DNA from: Flaveria trinervia
Taxonomy: Eukaryota; Streptophyta; Magnoliopsida; Asterales; Asteraceae
NCBI GenBank assembly: GCA_025506515.1
Contig: CM046457.1
Location: 44,490,288-44,554,287 of the forward strand
Length of the DNA: 64,000 bases
Direction: 5' to 3'
How positions within the stretch are numbered: position 1 is the stretch's first letter; each line of letters opens with the position of its first letter. Below, one piece after another: positions 42,501 through 51,833 of the stretch. The notes beneath the pieces are model-generated. The model was not told where the DNA came from, searched no databases, and saw only the letters and a list, made by a program, of their open reading frames with translations. The translations under genes were made by a program, and so were the position numbers.

Positions 42501-42937
42501 CCAAGAAGAAGTCTTCGAGGCCAGGCAAACATTTACCATATGAAATATCAAGCGTTCAGCATCTGGAAAATGTTTCTTCAGGATGGTCGAAGCACTAAGA
42601 TCGCCTTGATATCCATGTTGTCCAAATGAAAGATCAAGTTGGCGCTTAGGATCCAACAGGGTAGGCAGCATCATCTAAAAGTAATATCTGGCGGATGGTA
42701 GCAGTAGAGATGACCACCTTATGAGAGTTGATGGACGAATGGATAGATTCTCCATTAACAGTTGCATTCGTCCAAAACTGATGTAGCGAATCGGCATAAA
42801 TGATTGGATTTAGGAGGAAGCCGTTTTCAGTGGTGATTGGACCATAAGATCTATAGCATTATCGAATTTGGTCCAGAAGGCGATTTAGTGAGGTACGCGA
42901 CACAGTTGTGTCGAGGCTTGAGTTGCATGGTCGCCAT
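39589..42937 (-). pseudogene. copia-E accessory protein (RHN domain, acidic/coiled-coil middle, C-terminal domain)
   Basis: The ATG at 42937 lies about 75 bases downstream of a TATA box. The N terminus reads KPRHNCVAYLTKSPSGPNS. Shifted frames follow with ESIHSSINSHKVVISTATIR, and 42354-42674 with QLDLSFGQHGYQGDLSASTI and FHMVNVCLASKTSSWDQLSS. A Pro/Ser/Glu-rich middle holds a coiled coil (NTILEDEVRRLKELLAK near 41405-41465) and a Lys/Glu-rich block (40785-41153). 39589-40365 is a clean 258-residue C-terminal part (KVRIWPDPRVAHRIVKKE, VYGREGLFDGVPEVLTMDEQ). The N-terminal domain is homologous to copia-B 31182-31800. Several shifts break it. Function unknown; no membrane segment seen. Confidence 0.7.
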
Positions 42938-43011
42938 TAATAAGGTGAAAGATTTTCAGAGCTTTTGAATTTTAGGTCGTGAAAGAATGAAAAACTCTGA
43001 AAGAGGGATCA

Positions 43012-43022
43012 GGTATATATAG
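43012..43022 (-). promoter_or_regulatory. candidate internal TATA box for copia-E accessory gene
   Basis: The minus strand reads CTATATATACC, an excellent plant TATA box. The repeat array 43030-43740 lies directly upstream, and the accessory ATG (42937) about 75 bases downstream. This is the same order as in the LTR, where the array precedes CCTTTATAAGG. Confidence 0.6.
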
Positions 43023-43029
43023 GGTACGG

Positions 43030-43740
43030 GTTATGAAACGACTGAAGGTTTTGGTGTTAGTCATCAGTATTTGAAACACTGATGACGTGGTATTAACTTT
43101 CAGAGGTTTGAAACGACTGATGGTATTGGTGTGGTCAGCAGTTATAAAACAACTGAAGACATGGTGTTTACAATCAGACGTTGAAACAACTGAAGTCTCT
43201 GATTTAGGCATCAGTAGTTTTAAAAACTACTGAAGACAAGTTGGACTTCAGATGTTGAAACAACTGAGGACTTGGTATTAGTCATCAGTAGTTGTGAAAC
43301 TACTGAAGACCCTGGTTGTGCCATCAGTTGTTGTAAACAACTGAAGACTTGGTGTTAGTCATCAGTAGTTGTGAAACTACTGAAGACATGGTATTGCTTC
43401 AGTTGTTTATGAAGAAACAGCAGTTTGTGAACTACTAAGAGAGAGTACTCATCAGTAGTTGTCGTCAATTCATAGCCTTTCAGCTGTTTCATACTGTCCT
43501 CAACACTTACTCATCAGCCTTTTTGCTGTTTTCATTGTTTCATAGGACATCAGTACTATCTGTTTCTACTGATTTCAGTAGTTGTAACTACATCAGTAGT
43601 TTAGAACAGATAAAGTACAGTACTTAAAGCATTTAGCCTTCAGTAGTTATAAAAACTACTGAGGGTAAAATAACTCATCAGTACTTATATGTGACATGGT
43701 TACCAATGATCATCAGTAATTACTGAGATCATCAGTAGTT
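43030..43740. repeat. CAGTAGTT...AACTACTG array between pol and accessory gene
   Basis: Units of about 40-50 bp built on CATCAGTAGTTGTGAAACTA-like inverted repeats, followed by GAAGACNTGGTGTTAGT. It fills the spacer between the end of RNase H and the internal TATA box. The CAGTAGTT/AACTACTG vocabulary is that of the copia-E LTR. Confidence 0.85.
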
Positions 43741-43771
43741 GTCACTTATTCTAGCTGCAGCATACCAAGCC

Positions 43772-44650
43772 TTAACACCAGGTTGTGGAAAGTTGAACTA
43801 TCCAAGGCTTAGTAAAAATGTCTGCAAGCTCATCAGCACTAGGCACAAACATAGGATTAATTAGACCCTTTTCAAAACAATCTCTTATAAAATGATGTCT
43901 AATTTCTATATGTTTGGTCCTAGAGTGCTGGACTGGATTTTTGACAATGCAAAGAGCTGAAGCACTATCCATTAATAATGGAGTCTTAGTCTCTGTAATG
44001 CCATAATCCAAAAGTTGATTCTGAAGCCAGAGTACTTGGGATGTACAACTTGCAGCAGCAATGTACTCGGCTTCAGCAGTGGATGTAGCAACAGATGTTT
44101 GTTTCTTACTCTGCCAAGAAATCAAACAGTTGCCTAGGAATTGACATCCACCAGAAGTTGATTTCCTGGTCAACTTACACCCTGCATAGTCACTATCAGA
44201 GAAAGCAACTAATTTGCAAGAATGTCCAGTGGAATACCATAAGCCTAGAGATTGTGTACCTTGCAGATATCTAAAGATCCTCTTGACTGCAATCAGATGA
44301 GACTCCTTAGGTGCAGCCTGAAATCTAGCACAAACACATGTAGCAAACATAATATCTGGTCTAGAAGCTGTTAAATACATCAAGGAACCAATCATACATC
44401 TGTAAAGAGTTTTATCAACATCTTTACCTTTCTGATCAACATCCAATTGTGTGGTGTTGCACATGGGAGTAGAACAGGGTTTACAGTTTTGTAAATCAAA
44501 CTTATTCAAAAGATCTTTTGTGTATTTAGACTGATGAATGAAAATTCCATCAGCTTTTTGTTTGATTTGCAAACCTAGAAAGAACTGTAATTCTCCCATT
44601 GCACTCATTTCAAACTTCTGTTGCATTAAGTTTTGGAATTCCTCACACAA
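43772..44650 (-). CDS. copia-E RNase H and RT C-terminal part
   Basis: A 292-residue clean frame: FEMSAMGELQFFLGLQIKQK, MIGSLMYLTASRPDIMFAT, LQGTQSLGLWYSTGHSCKLV, AFSDSDYAGCKLTRKSTSGG, VATSTAEAEYIAAASC, LLMDSASALCIVKNPVQHSR and ADELADIFTKP. The RNase H acidic residues (SDSDY, AEAEY, MDS) are present. It is the 3' end of the gag-pol reading; the preceding RT frame is joined by one shift near 44640-44710. The array and accessory gene follow. Confidence 0.92.
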   Translation of the reverse strand: MCEEFQNLMQQKFEMSAMGELQFFLGLQIKQKADGIFIHQSKYTKDLLNKFDLQNCKPCSTPMCNTTQLDVDQKGKDVDKTLYRCMIGSLMYLTASRPDIMFATCVCARFQAAPKESHLIAVKRIFRYLQGTQSLGLWYSTGHSCKLVAFSDSDYAGCKLTRKSTSGGCQFLGNCLISWQSKKQTSVATSTAEAEYIAAASCTSQVLWLQNQLLDYGITETKTPLLMDSASALCIVKNPVQHSRTKHIEIRHHFIRDCFEKGLINPMFVPSADELADIFTKPWIVQLSTTWC

Positions 44651-45405
44651 TTGGGGATCAGAGGATGCAAATATAATATCATCAACATAAATTTGAACAA
44701 GTAGCTTATGCTGATCCCCTTCTTAATAAATAAAGTTTTATCTATGGAGCCTCTAGTGAAATTATTCTGTAGAAGAAAGTTTGATAAGGTCTCATACCAG
44801 GCTCTAGGTGCTTGTTTCAACCCATAAAGAGCTTTATCAAGCTTATATACCCATTCTGGGTGCTTATTATCCTCAAAGCCTGGTGGTTGACACACATAAA
44901 CTTCTTCTTTTATGTTACCATATAGAAAAGCACTTTTGACATCCATTTGAAAAACTTTAAGATTGTGGAGTGCAGCATAGGCTAAAAACAATCTAATTGC
45001 CTCCAGTCTGGCTACAGGGGCAAAGGTTTCATCATAATCAATACCTTCTTCTTGTGCAAACCCCTGCACAACCAGTCTGGCCTTGTTCTTAACAATTAGC
45101 CCATTTTCATCAGTTTTATTCCTAAACACCCATTTAGTGCCTATTGCACACTTACCTGGGGGTAGAGGAACAAGCTCCCACACTTGCTGTTTTTTGAACT
45201 GAAGAAGCTCAAGCTGCATGGCTTCAACCCATCCATTGTCTCTCAAAGCTACATGATAGTTCTTTGGCTCTAGCTGACTGATGAAGAGAGCATAGAAGCA
45301 GAAATTGGACAACTGGCTTCTGGTTGAAACACCAGCATTGATATCACCAAGGATTTGAGACATTGGGTGATTTTTCAGCTCTTGGTAAAAATCAAATCTG
45401 TGCAA
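44626..45405 (-). pseudogene. copia-E reverse transcriptase
   Basis: A 259-residue frame: WVEAMQLELLQFKKQQVWEL, GTKWVFRNKTDENGLIV, KARLVVQGFAQEEGIDYDET, FQMDVKSAFLYGNIKEEVYV and LYGLKQAPRAWYETLS. One missing base near 44720 moves the active site QIYVDDIIFASSDP (about 44657-44700) to another frame, which continues in 43772-44650. SIRE-type sequence. Apart from this shift the domain looks complete. Confidence 0.92.
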
Positions 45406-46612
45406 GTGTTTGTAGGACCTTCAGCAGCAGCAGATGTTGATGCAGATTCTTGAAACCATGAAGATGGTGGCAACTCAAATGAAGTTGAGGATGCAGAAAT
45501 CTCATCAGCATTTGTTGTGGATGGTGCTGCTGGAGCTACAGGGGCATCAGGTTTAGAGGACCAGGCAGTTGGTCACTAAACCTGAAGAGGTGATTACTAC
45601 TATCATCATCATCTTCAGCAGTATAATCCAGGTGGTGAACTGTTGACAGGAGCCAGCAGGAGATTGATAAGGAACATATTGCAGTATGTCCAAATCAAAG
45701 AGCTCCACAGGGCTTTGTGGAATCTTGTCCTTTGGAGATTCATTGAACTTGACATGTAGAGTCTCTTCAACCATCTTTGTTCTGCAGTTGAAGACTCTGT
45801 ATGCCTTGCAAGTTGATGAATAACCAACAAAGTACCCTGCATCCACCTTAGGATCAAATTTCTGGAGCTGATCCTTTGTGTTGAGAATGAAACAGGGACA
45901 CCCAAATGCTCTAAAGAATGAAATGAGAGGGGCCAAATGATGTAGAACTTCATATGGAGTCTTCATCAACCTCTGATTTATTAGCACTCTATTCTGCACA
46001 TAGCATGCTGTGTTGACAGCTTCAGCCCAAAAGGTCAATGGCAGTCCAGAATCAGCCAACATAGACCTTGCAGCTTCAATGAGGGTCCTGTTCTTTCTCT
46101 CCACAACTCCATCTGTTCAGGAGTTCTTGGAATACTAAACTGTCTCTTTATTCCCTTGGAAAGGTAGAACTCATCAAGTGTATTGTTCCTGAATTCTGTT
46201 CCTGAATTCTGTTCCATTGTCACTTCTAATACACTTGACTGAGAGGGAATACTGCTTCTCAGCATACAACACAAAGTTTATGATCTTCTGTGCAGCTTCA
46301 TCCTTTGAATGTAGAAAGAAAGTCCATACAAATCTGGAATAATCATCCACAATTACCAGACAGTATTTCTTCTTTGCCATGCTCATCACTCTTACAGGAC
46401 CAAAGAGATCCATGTGAAGAAGTTGTAAGCAGGCAGTGGACTTTGGTTCTTCAATAGGTGGGAATGAAACCTTGTGCTGTTTTCCTTTCAAACAAGCAGT
46501 GCAGTTGTTTTCACACTTGAACTCCTTCATAGGCATTCCCCTTACTAAACTATGGTGTATCAGCTGATTCATGTTCTTGAAGTTAACATGTCCCAGCCTT
46601 CTATGCCATAGA
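45406..46612 (-). pseudogene. copia-E integrase
   Basis: 46174-46572 holds the finger Cys pair (CTACLKGKQHK), LLHMDLFGPVRVMSM and the second catalytic Asp (IRSDNGTEF). A 13-bp tandem duplication at 46188-46213 shifts frame right after NGTEF. 46035-46274 and 45553-46104 continue with the Glu block (MERKNRTLIEAARSML), TFWAEAVNTACYVQNRVLI and the C-terminal GYSSTCKAYRVFNCRT. A Ser/Ala-rich spacer (45406-45550) leads to RT. Confidence 0.9.
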
Positions 46613-47160
46613 TTAGATTCTTGAAGAGGCCTTGGAAAATAGGCAGGATGGCCTTTGAGATCTATTTTTGGAAAGATCTAAGGCATACACTCTTCCTGTC
46701 CTGTTGGCCTTCAGGAGAGTGTGAGCATCCAATACCTTGTCAATCAAACTCAGAACTTTGGATGACAGAATCCTGCAGTTCTGGCTTGTGAAAAGGGCAA
46801 CATGGCCTTTGTCACACAATTGACTGACACTCAAGAGGTTATACTTGAGATTTTCCACATGGTTGACATCATCAAACTTTATTTCCCCATTGGAAACAAA
46901 GCCCTTCCCGATGATGTAACCTCTTGCATCATTGCCAAAGGAAACAAAACCTTCCTTCCTGGAGAGTAGTCATAAGAAGTGAGTTGTTCCCAGTCATATG
47001 CATAGATCCCCCACTGTCTACATACCAGATGCTACTTTGGCATGTTGAAGAAACCTGCATTAATAAACAATCAGTTAGTTTTGGAGACCCAAACCTTTTT
47101 GGTTTTGGGCCTGGTCTCATCAATAGATGGTAAACTAACAGGTTTATTGGGCACAATAGC
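46613..47160 (-). pseudogene. copia-E protease and GAG-pre-integrase
   Basis: 46929-47156 contains SSIWYVDSGGSMHMTGNNSL with an intact D-S-G. 46613-46858 contains LKYNLLSVSQLCDKGHVAL and RTGRVYALDL; the following RRLGHVNFKNMNQL lies across a shift near 46572-46612. This is the standard copia order of protease, linker, integrase. Confidence 0.88.
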
Positions 47161-48244
47161 TTGAGGTGAAGGAGATGGTGTAGAAGAGGAATCCTTTGGC
47201 TTGGATCTCCTTTTCTGGGGTTTCAACAAGGCCATCAAGTTGGTTAACTCTTCCCAACAGATGTTGAACCATCATTACCAGCTGTGTCTGATTCTGGAAA
47301 GAGCTTTCAGCTCTTCAGACACATTGGTATTGGTGTTTGATGATGAGTTCTTGTGTTGCCCATCTTCTTTTGAGCAACCTCAGCTGTTGCCTGTTGCACT
47401 CCTTCCCTTTTAGATTTCCTTTTGGACATAGGAGTAACAGGATTTGATGCTGCTGGTACAAACTTGGACTCAAACTCAGTTTTCATTTTAGCCAAGTTTT
47501 CTTTAATTTTCTCCTTTTGTTTGAGTTTGGATCCCTTTTTGTACCAACAATCATCTGTGAGATGATTGAATAGACCACATATTTCACATGGTTTCTTCTT
47601 CATCTTCTGTTGATCATCAACTGAAGAAGATGAAACTACTGAAGACTTGCTCTTCAGCAGTTTAGAAGCACTTTTTGCCTTCTTGTCAACTTCCTTAGTA
47701 GGCTTCAAATCCTTCCTACTGACAGTTTTCTTCTCTTTCAGTGCTCAGTCATTGGGATTTGAACTCCAGATGTTATCCCCTGCTCTCCAGTACCCTCAGT
47801 ACTTCTAGGGATAACACTTGGGTTGATCAACTCATTGATCATGTGAGTGTCAGCAGTTGAACCATCAATATCAGCTGATAGGTTCACAGAGGGATTACTA
47901 CTGACTTCAACTACTGATGGTGCTTTATCAAGTAGTGAATCACATGATGAGGTGGATTGGTCATTACTTTCTCCATCAGATTCTACTCCTGCTCTTGAAG
48001 CAAAATCTGTAGGAGGAGCAGTGTGATTATAACCAATTCCAAACTTCACATTGGAAGCTGTTTGCTTACTAAGAAGCATTTCAAAGCCCTTGCAAGATTG
48101 TACCCATCGATCACACTCTACTTGGGTGACAGCAAGAGTATCTTTGAGGTCTTTGTACTTCTCTAAGAGTACATCCTCCCTAGCCTTATCATCAGAGATT
48201 TGGCATTTTAATTTATAAATCTCATCATTTTTCTCTTTCAGCAC
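47161..48244 (-). pseudogene. copia-E gag C-terminal region: coiled coil and second zinc knuckle
   Basis: 47738-48244 starts with a coiled coil (KEKNDEIYKLKCQISDDKA, VLLEKYKDLKDTLAVTQVE) followed by a Ser/Asp-rich tail. 47307-47708 has a Lys/Ser-rich segment and the knuckle CEICGLFNHLTDDC at about 47570-47610. The same two-knuckle, coiled-coil layout is found in copia-F. Confidence 0.75.
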
Positions 48245-49045
48245 AGACTCAAACTCAGCTTTATTTTTGGAAATTATTTGTTCTAGCTACATTTTATTGA
48301 TTAAAGCCACATTTGCTTCTCTAATAGAGGCAAATGCTGCTATGCAAGTTTCAGAACATAATTTGGCCTTAGCCTCAGAGGATACCTGTGATACCTGTGT
48401 TGAAGAGGTACTTGAGATGATCCATCAGAGGATTCCAAAGTCATGAGAGCTAGATTTCCAAAAGGATGCTCACCACCATGTTGACCAGCACCTGAGAACA
48501 GTTGTTCATTACCAGACACATCATCTGGTAAGCTGCTCCAGTCAACAACTCCTGGTGTGAAGAAGCTGTGTTGTTGAAGTTGATTAGGTTGATGAGATTG
48601 GGATGGTTGAGGCTCAGGGAGTGCATGTGGTTGCTGAGCAGTGGGTGCTTGAACCTGGCCTGGTTGTGGCATGTAATAGCAGGGGTATGGATATGGCATT
48701 GGCCCCTGTGGAACAAAATATGCAGGAGATTGTGGTTGATGATGATACCAGAATTGACAGGTTGTTGCCCTCTGTTTTGTTGACTATTGCCAGGGTAGTC
48801 ACAAAAGGTGCAGGAGAGTTAGATCCAGATGATCTACATTCTCTTGCAAAGTGTCCAAGCCTGTGGCATTTATGGCACTTCAACTTACTCTTGTCAAAAC
48901 CAACTTTGGTTTTGCCAGAGAGTCCTGGGAATTTCCTTCCAGTTCTTTTGTAGAACTTCTGAGATCTGATATTTATCAAGGCCATTTGGCTCAAAATATC
49001 CATCTCTTCTAAGTCATCATCAGCAATCCCCTTGAGATCATCCAT
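48245..49045 (-). pseudogene. copia-E nucleocapsid zinc knuckle and Pro/Gln-rich linker
   Basis: 48614-49045 reads LEEMDILSQMALINIRSQKF, YKRTGRKFPG and the CCHC knuckle CHKCHRLGHFAREC at about 48840-48885. 48340-48699, in another frame, is a Pro/Gln/His-rich low-complexity linker. A strongly similar YKRTGRKFP plus knuckle is present in copia-F 7206-7766. Confidence 0.8.
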
Positions 49046-49910
49046 GATGAAACATAGATTGTCACTATTACTACCAGCAAATAACTATCAACACTCACAA
49101 AGGCAGGCTCAGAAGTGTTTGTAGAGAAATCAATATGCTCATCATACTGGCTTTCAGATGACGCATATTCTGACTCTTGATGTCCAATCAGGGCAGTGTT
49201 CCCTTGGACAAAATCCTCAGTGAGCTTGCCAGATGAAGCCAATTTCCTTTTCTGCTCTATCTCTCTCTCGAATGTAAGCAGTTTCCCATGAAGTTGGGTG
49301 AGAGATAGGCGATCAACATCAGCATTTGAGCGTAGAACAATGGTATATGTGTTCCATCTCTCAGGCAGTGATCTTAGGAATCTATGGTTCATCTGACTCC
49401 TGGTATATTCATGTTTAACCATTTTCAATTCAGAGATTAAACATGAAAACCGCTCAAATTGTTGAGTCAGAGTCTCACCCTTTCTATGAGAGAAAGTCTC
49501 ATATTGTTGGGCGAGGATTTCCCTGTTGTTTGCTAAAACCTCATCAGTACCACCAAATTGTTCTTTGATGGCTTTCCAGAGGTCATGAGCAGACTCACAA
49601 TGCAGAAGCCCAGAGTAAATCTCATTAGGAATAGCCATAGCCAAAATTCCATGGGCTTTTGCATCGATTTCAAACAACTTCTTGTCCTCATCGGAGTATT
49701 GCTCCTTCTTCTTTGGAACCACTGGTTTGTTTCCGGATCATTCACCATTGGCTTATGTGGTCCATGTACCACAGATGTCCAACAACCTGAGCTATTGACA
49801 GACAGGTGATGGAGCAATCTTCTTTGCCAAATGTTATACTCATTCCTCACCAAGATCGGAGGCTTGGTAGAGGATCCAGTATTGAAAGGATCATTCGAAG
49901 AAGTAGTCAT
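49009..49910 (-). pseudogene. copia-E gag capsid domain
   Basis: The ATG at 49910 follows the PBS by about 195 bases. 49533-49910 begins MTTSSNDPFNTGSSTKPPIL and NIWQRRLLHHLSVN. A shift near 49720 moves to 49009-49722: LFEIDAKAHGILAMAIPNEI, AHDLWKAIKEQFGGTDEVL, QQYETFSHRKGETLTQQFER, FLRSLPERWNTYTI and LSLTQLHGKLLTFEREIEQK, a UBN2-type capsid. One or two shifts inactivate it. Confidence 0.88.
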
Positions 49911-50104
49911 TGTGGAAAATCAGACAGATTCAAGTAAAATCACAATAAATTTAGCTCAGAACCACACAGAACCTCAAATAAAACGGCCAGAAGCGATACA
50001 CTCTCAATCTCTATAACAGATCCTTGCGAATTTGCTAATTCGATCAAACTTAGAGCGATTGAACAGTTTCAATGATCAATTGTTAGATCGATCAATGATT
50101 ACCT

Positions 50105-50116
50105 GCTCTGATACCA
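50105..50116 (-). other. copia-E primer binding site
   Basis: The reverse complement reads TGGTATCAGAGC, two bases from the LTR end (CCTAACA on the minus strand). Confidence 0.92.
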
Positions 50117-50118
50117 TT

Positions 50119-50920
50119 TGTTAGGATCTCAGCCTCTAGGTTTAATCGATTGAACAGATATAGCAGCGGAATAGCTCAGAATTAGACAAATTCAAGCAAG
50201 AACATTCGATATAAAGCGTTAAACGAATATTTGTTATAGAGAGAGAAATATCAGACAAAAGGAATATTGCATTAAGATTGTCGGCCTCAATGGCACGATT
50301 ACAGGTGAGTCATCCTTCCTTATAAAGGAAAGAATGACGTAGGCTGATGTCACTTGAAAGTGACATGTAACCGTTTTATAACTACTGATGTTTAACAACT
50401 ACTGAAGATGTCAACAACTGACATTCCTTACAATGTTCCTAAGTGTTAAACATCTTATTTACAACTACTAAAAACATAAAACTACTGATACTACAACAAC
50501 TGAAGAACAACCTCTTCAGTTGTTTACAAGTACTGAAAAGGAAACAAACTACTGAAAGTAACAAACTACTGAAAGGAAAAGAAAATTACTGATGAAGAAA
50601 AACCATCACAACAACTGAAGAAGCCCTCTTCAGCTGTTGTCATCAGCTGTTAACATCAGCTGATGTCTTCAGTACTTGAACATCAGACTTTGTCTTTCAG
50701 CTGTTGATCTTCAGTCTTTGTCTTCAGTACTTGTTGAAGTCTTCAGACTTTAGATCTTCAGCTGTTGTCTCAGTCTTTGTCTTCAGTACTTCAGAAATAC
50801 TTCAGCAATTGTATTCTTCAGACTTTGTAGAACAGCTGATCAGGTCTTCTTTAGCTGTTTGATGTCCTGTGGGACTTAGAGGTTTCTCTGATCAGGCTCA
50901 TTGGTTCTTTTGGTCCAACA
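50119..50920 (-). mobile_element. copia-E central LTR (5' LTR of the full copy)
   Basis: 802 bp, TGTTGGACCA at 50920 to CCTAACA at 50119 on the minus strand. CCTTTATAAGG TATA-like box at 50318-50328, array 50370-50870. Instead of host flank, its outer side (50921 onward) is another polypurine tract and copia-E 3' internal sequence, so it doubles as the 3' LTR of a second, truncated unit. Confidence 0.92.
50370..50870. repeat. AACTACTGA / CAGCTGTT array in copia-E central LTR
   Basis: Matches the array at 38822-39330 unit for unit, with a few indels. Confidence 0.85.
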
Positions 50921-51413
50921 AACTCCCCCTGAACCAATGCAGCCAAAACCTCTAAGTTATTGACGAGTCCCACTTATTTTGGCAGATAGATTAGTCTTTT
51001 TATCCTCTTGATCAGATGAGAAGTGACCCTTTTTCAGCACCGGCCTGGGAAGAAGTCTCTGATGATCTGTTTTGCATGATATGGTTGGGAGCTCTGTATT
51101 GGGGACTTGGACACTGAGCTGTTACCCCAACCATGAGATCTACTTCCGTGTATCAGCCTATAGGATTCCCTGGTGTAAGCCCTTAGAAACATGATCTGCT
51201 CATCCATTGTCAGCACCTCGGGCACACCATCAAACAATCCTTCTCGGCCATACACTTCAGAGATGCACTTGGCCTATTTTCCATTCTTGAGCTCAACCGT
51301 GGTTATTTGTCTGTAAGAAAACTCATCTGGATGAGTCCCTTCTAAGAGCAGGTTGAGCTCATCTTGTTTGAAGTTTTCAAGTCTTTTGTAAACCAATCCC
51401 TTCTTTATGATTT
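50921..51413 (-). mobile_element. partial second copia-E internal segment
   Basis: Nearly the same as 39373-39867: polypurine tract, 3' UTR and the last part of the accessory gene (51034-51255, VYGREGLFDGVPEVLTMDEQ block). It breaks off at about 51413 inside the accessory gene and joins gypsy-2 LTR sequence. One base fewer near 51147 alters the C-terminal reading compared with the other copy. Confidence 0.88.
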
Positions 51414-51833
51414 TATCATATGTACATCAAGGTAATAATTATTATCTTCATCATCGTTCGTTTCGTACATTTTGCACATTACGTATTTATCACACTTTTC
51501 ATACATTTATTATCGTTTCACTTCTATCTAGGTCCTGTCATGTACCTAACCCCCTCTTAAGGACAAAGCTATATCATCTAGGGTTAAGCGACAAGGACCC
51601 CATATCACATATATCGCACATATCGTACATATGGAGTAGTCACATAGACTAACCCCCTAGTGTGTAAACCCTTAAGGGTTAGCCAAGATCGCACGCTGTA
51701 AACACACAGTTGAGCTAACAACCCTCAATGAATTGTGAAGCTCCATTCATTTTCTTACAAGACTTTTCATCCGTCATTATGTTTCATTTTCATTATCTTA
51801 AATCTTTCACTTTGTTAAGATAATACTTTATGT
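51414..51833 (-). mobile_element. gypsy-2 LTR, part 2 of 3
   Basis: Continues the LTR interrupted at 38574: it carries the GTTGAGCTAACA block and the CTTTGTTAAGATAATA hairpin side (minus). It ends at 51833 in TATGT, where the solo LTR inserted. Confidence 0.75.
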
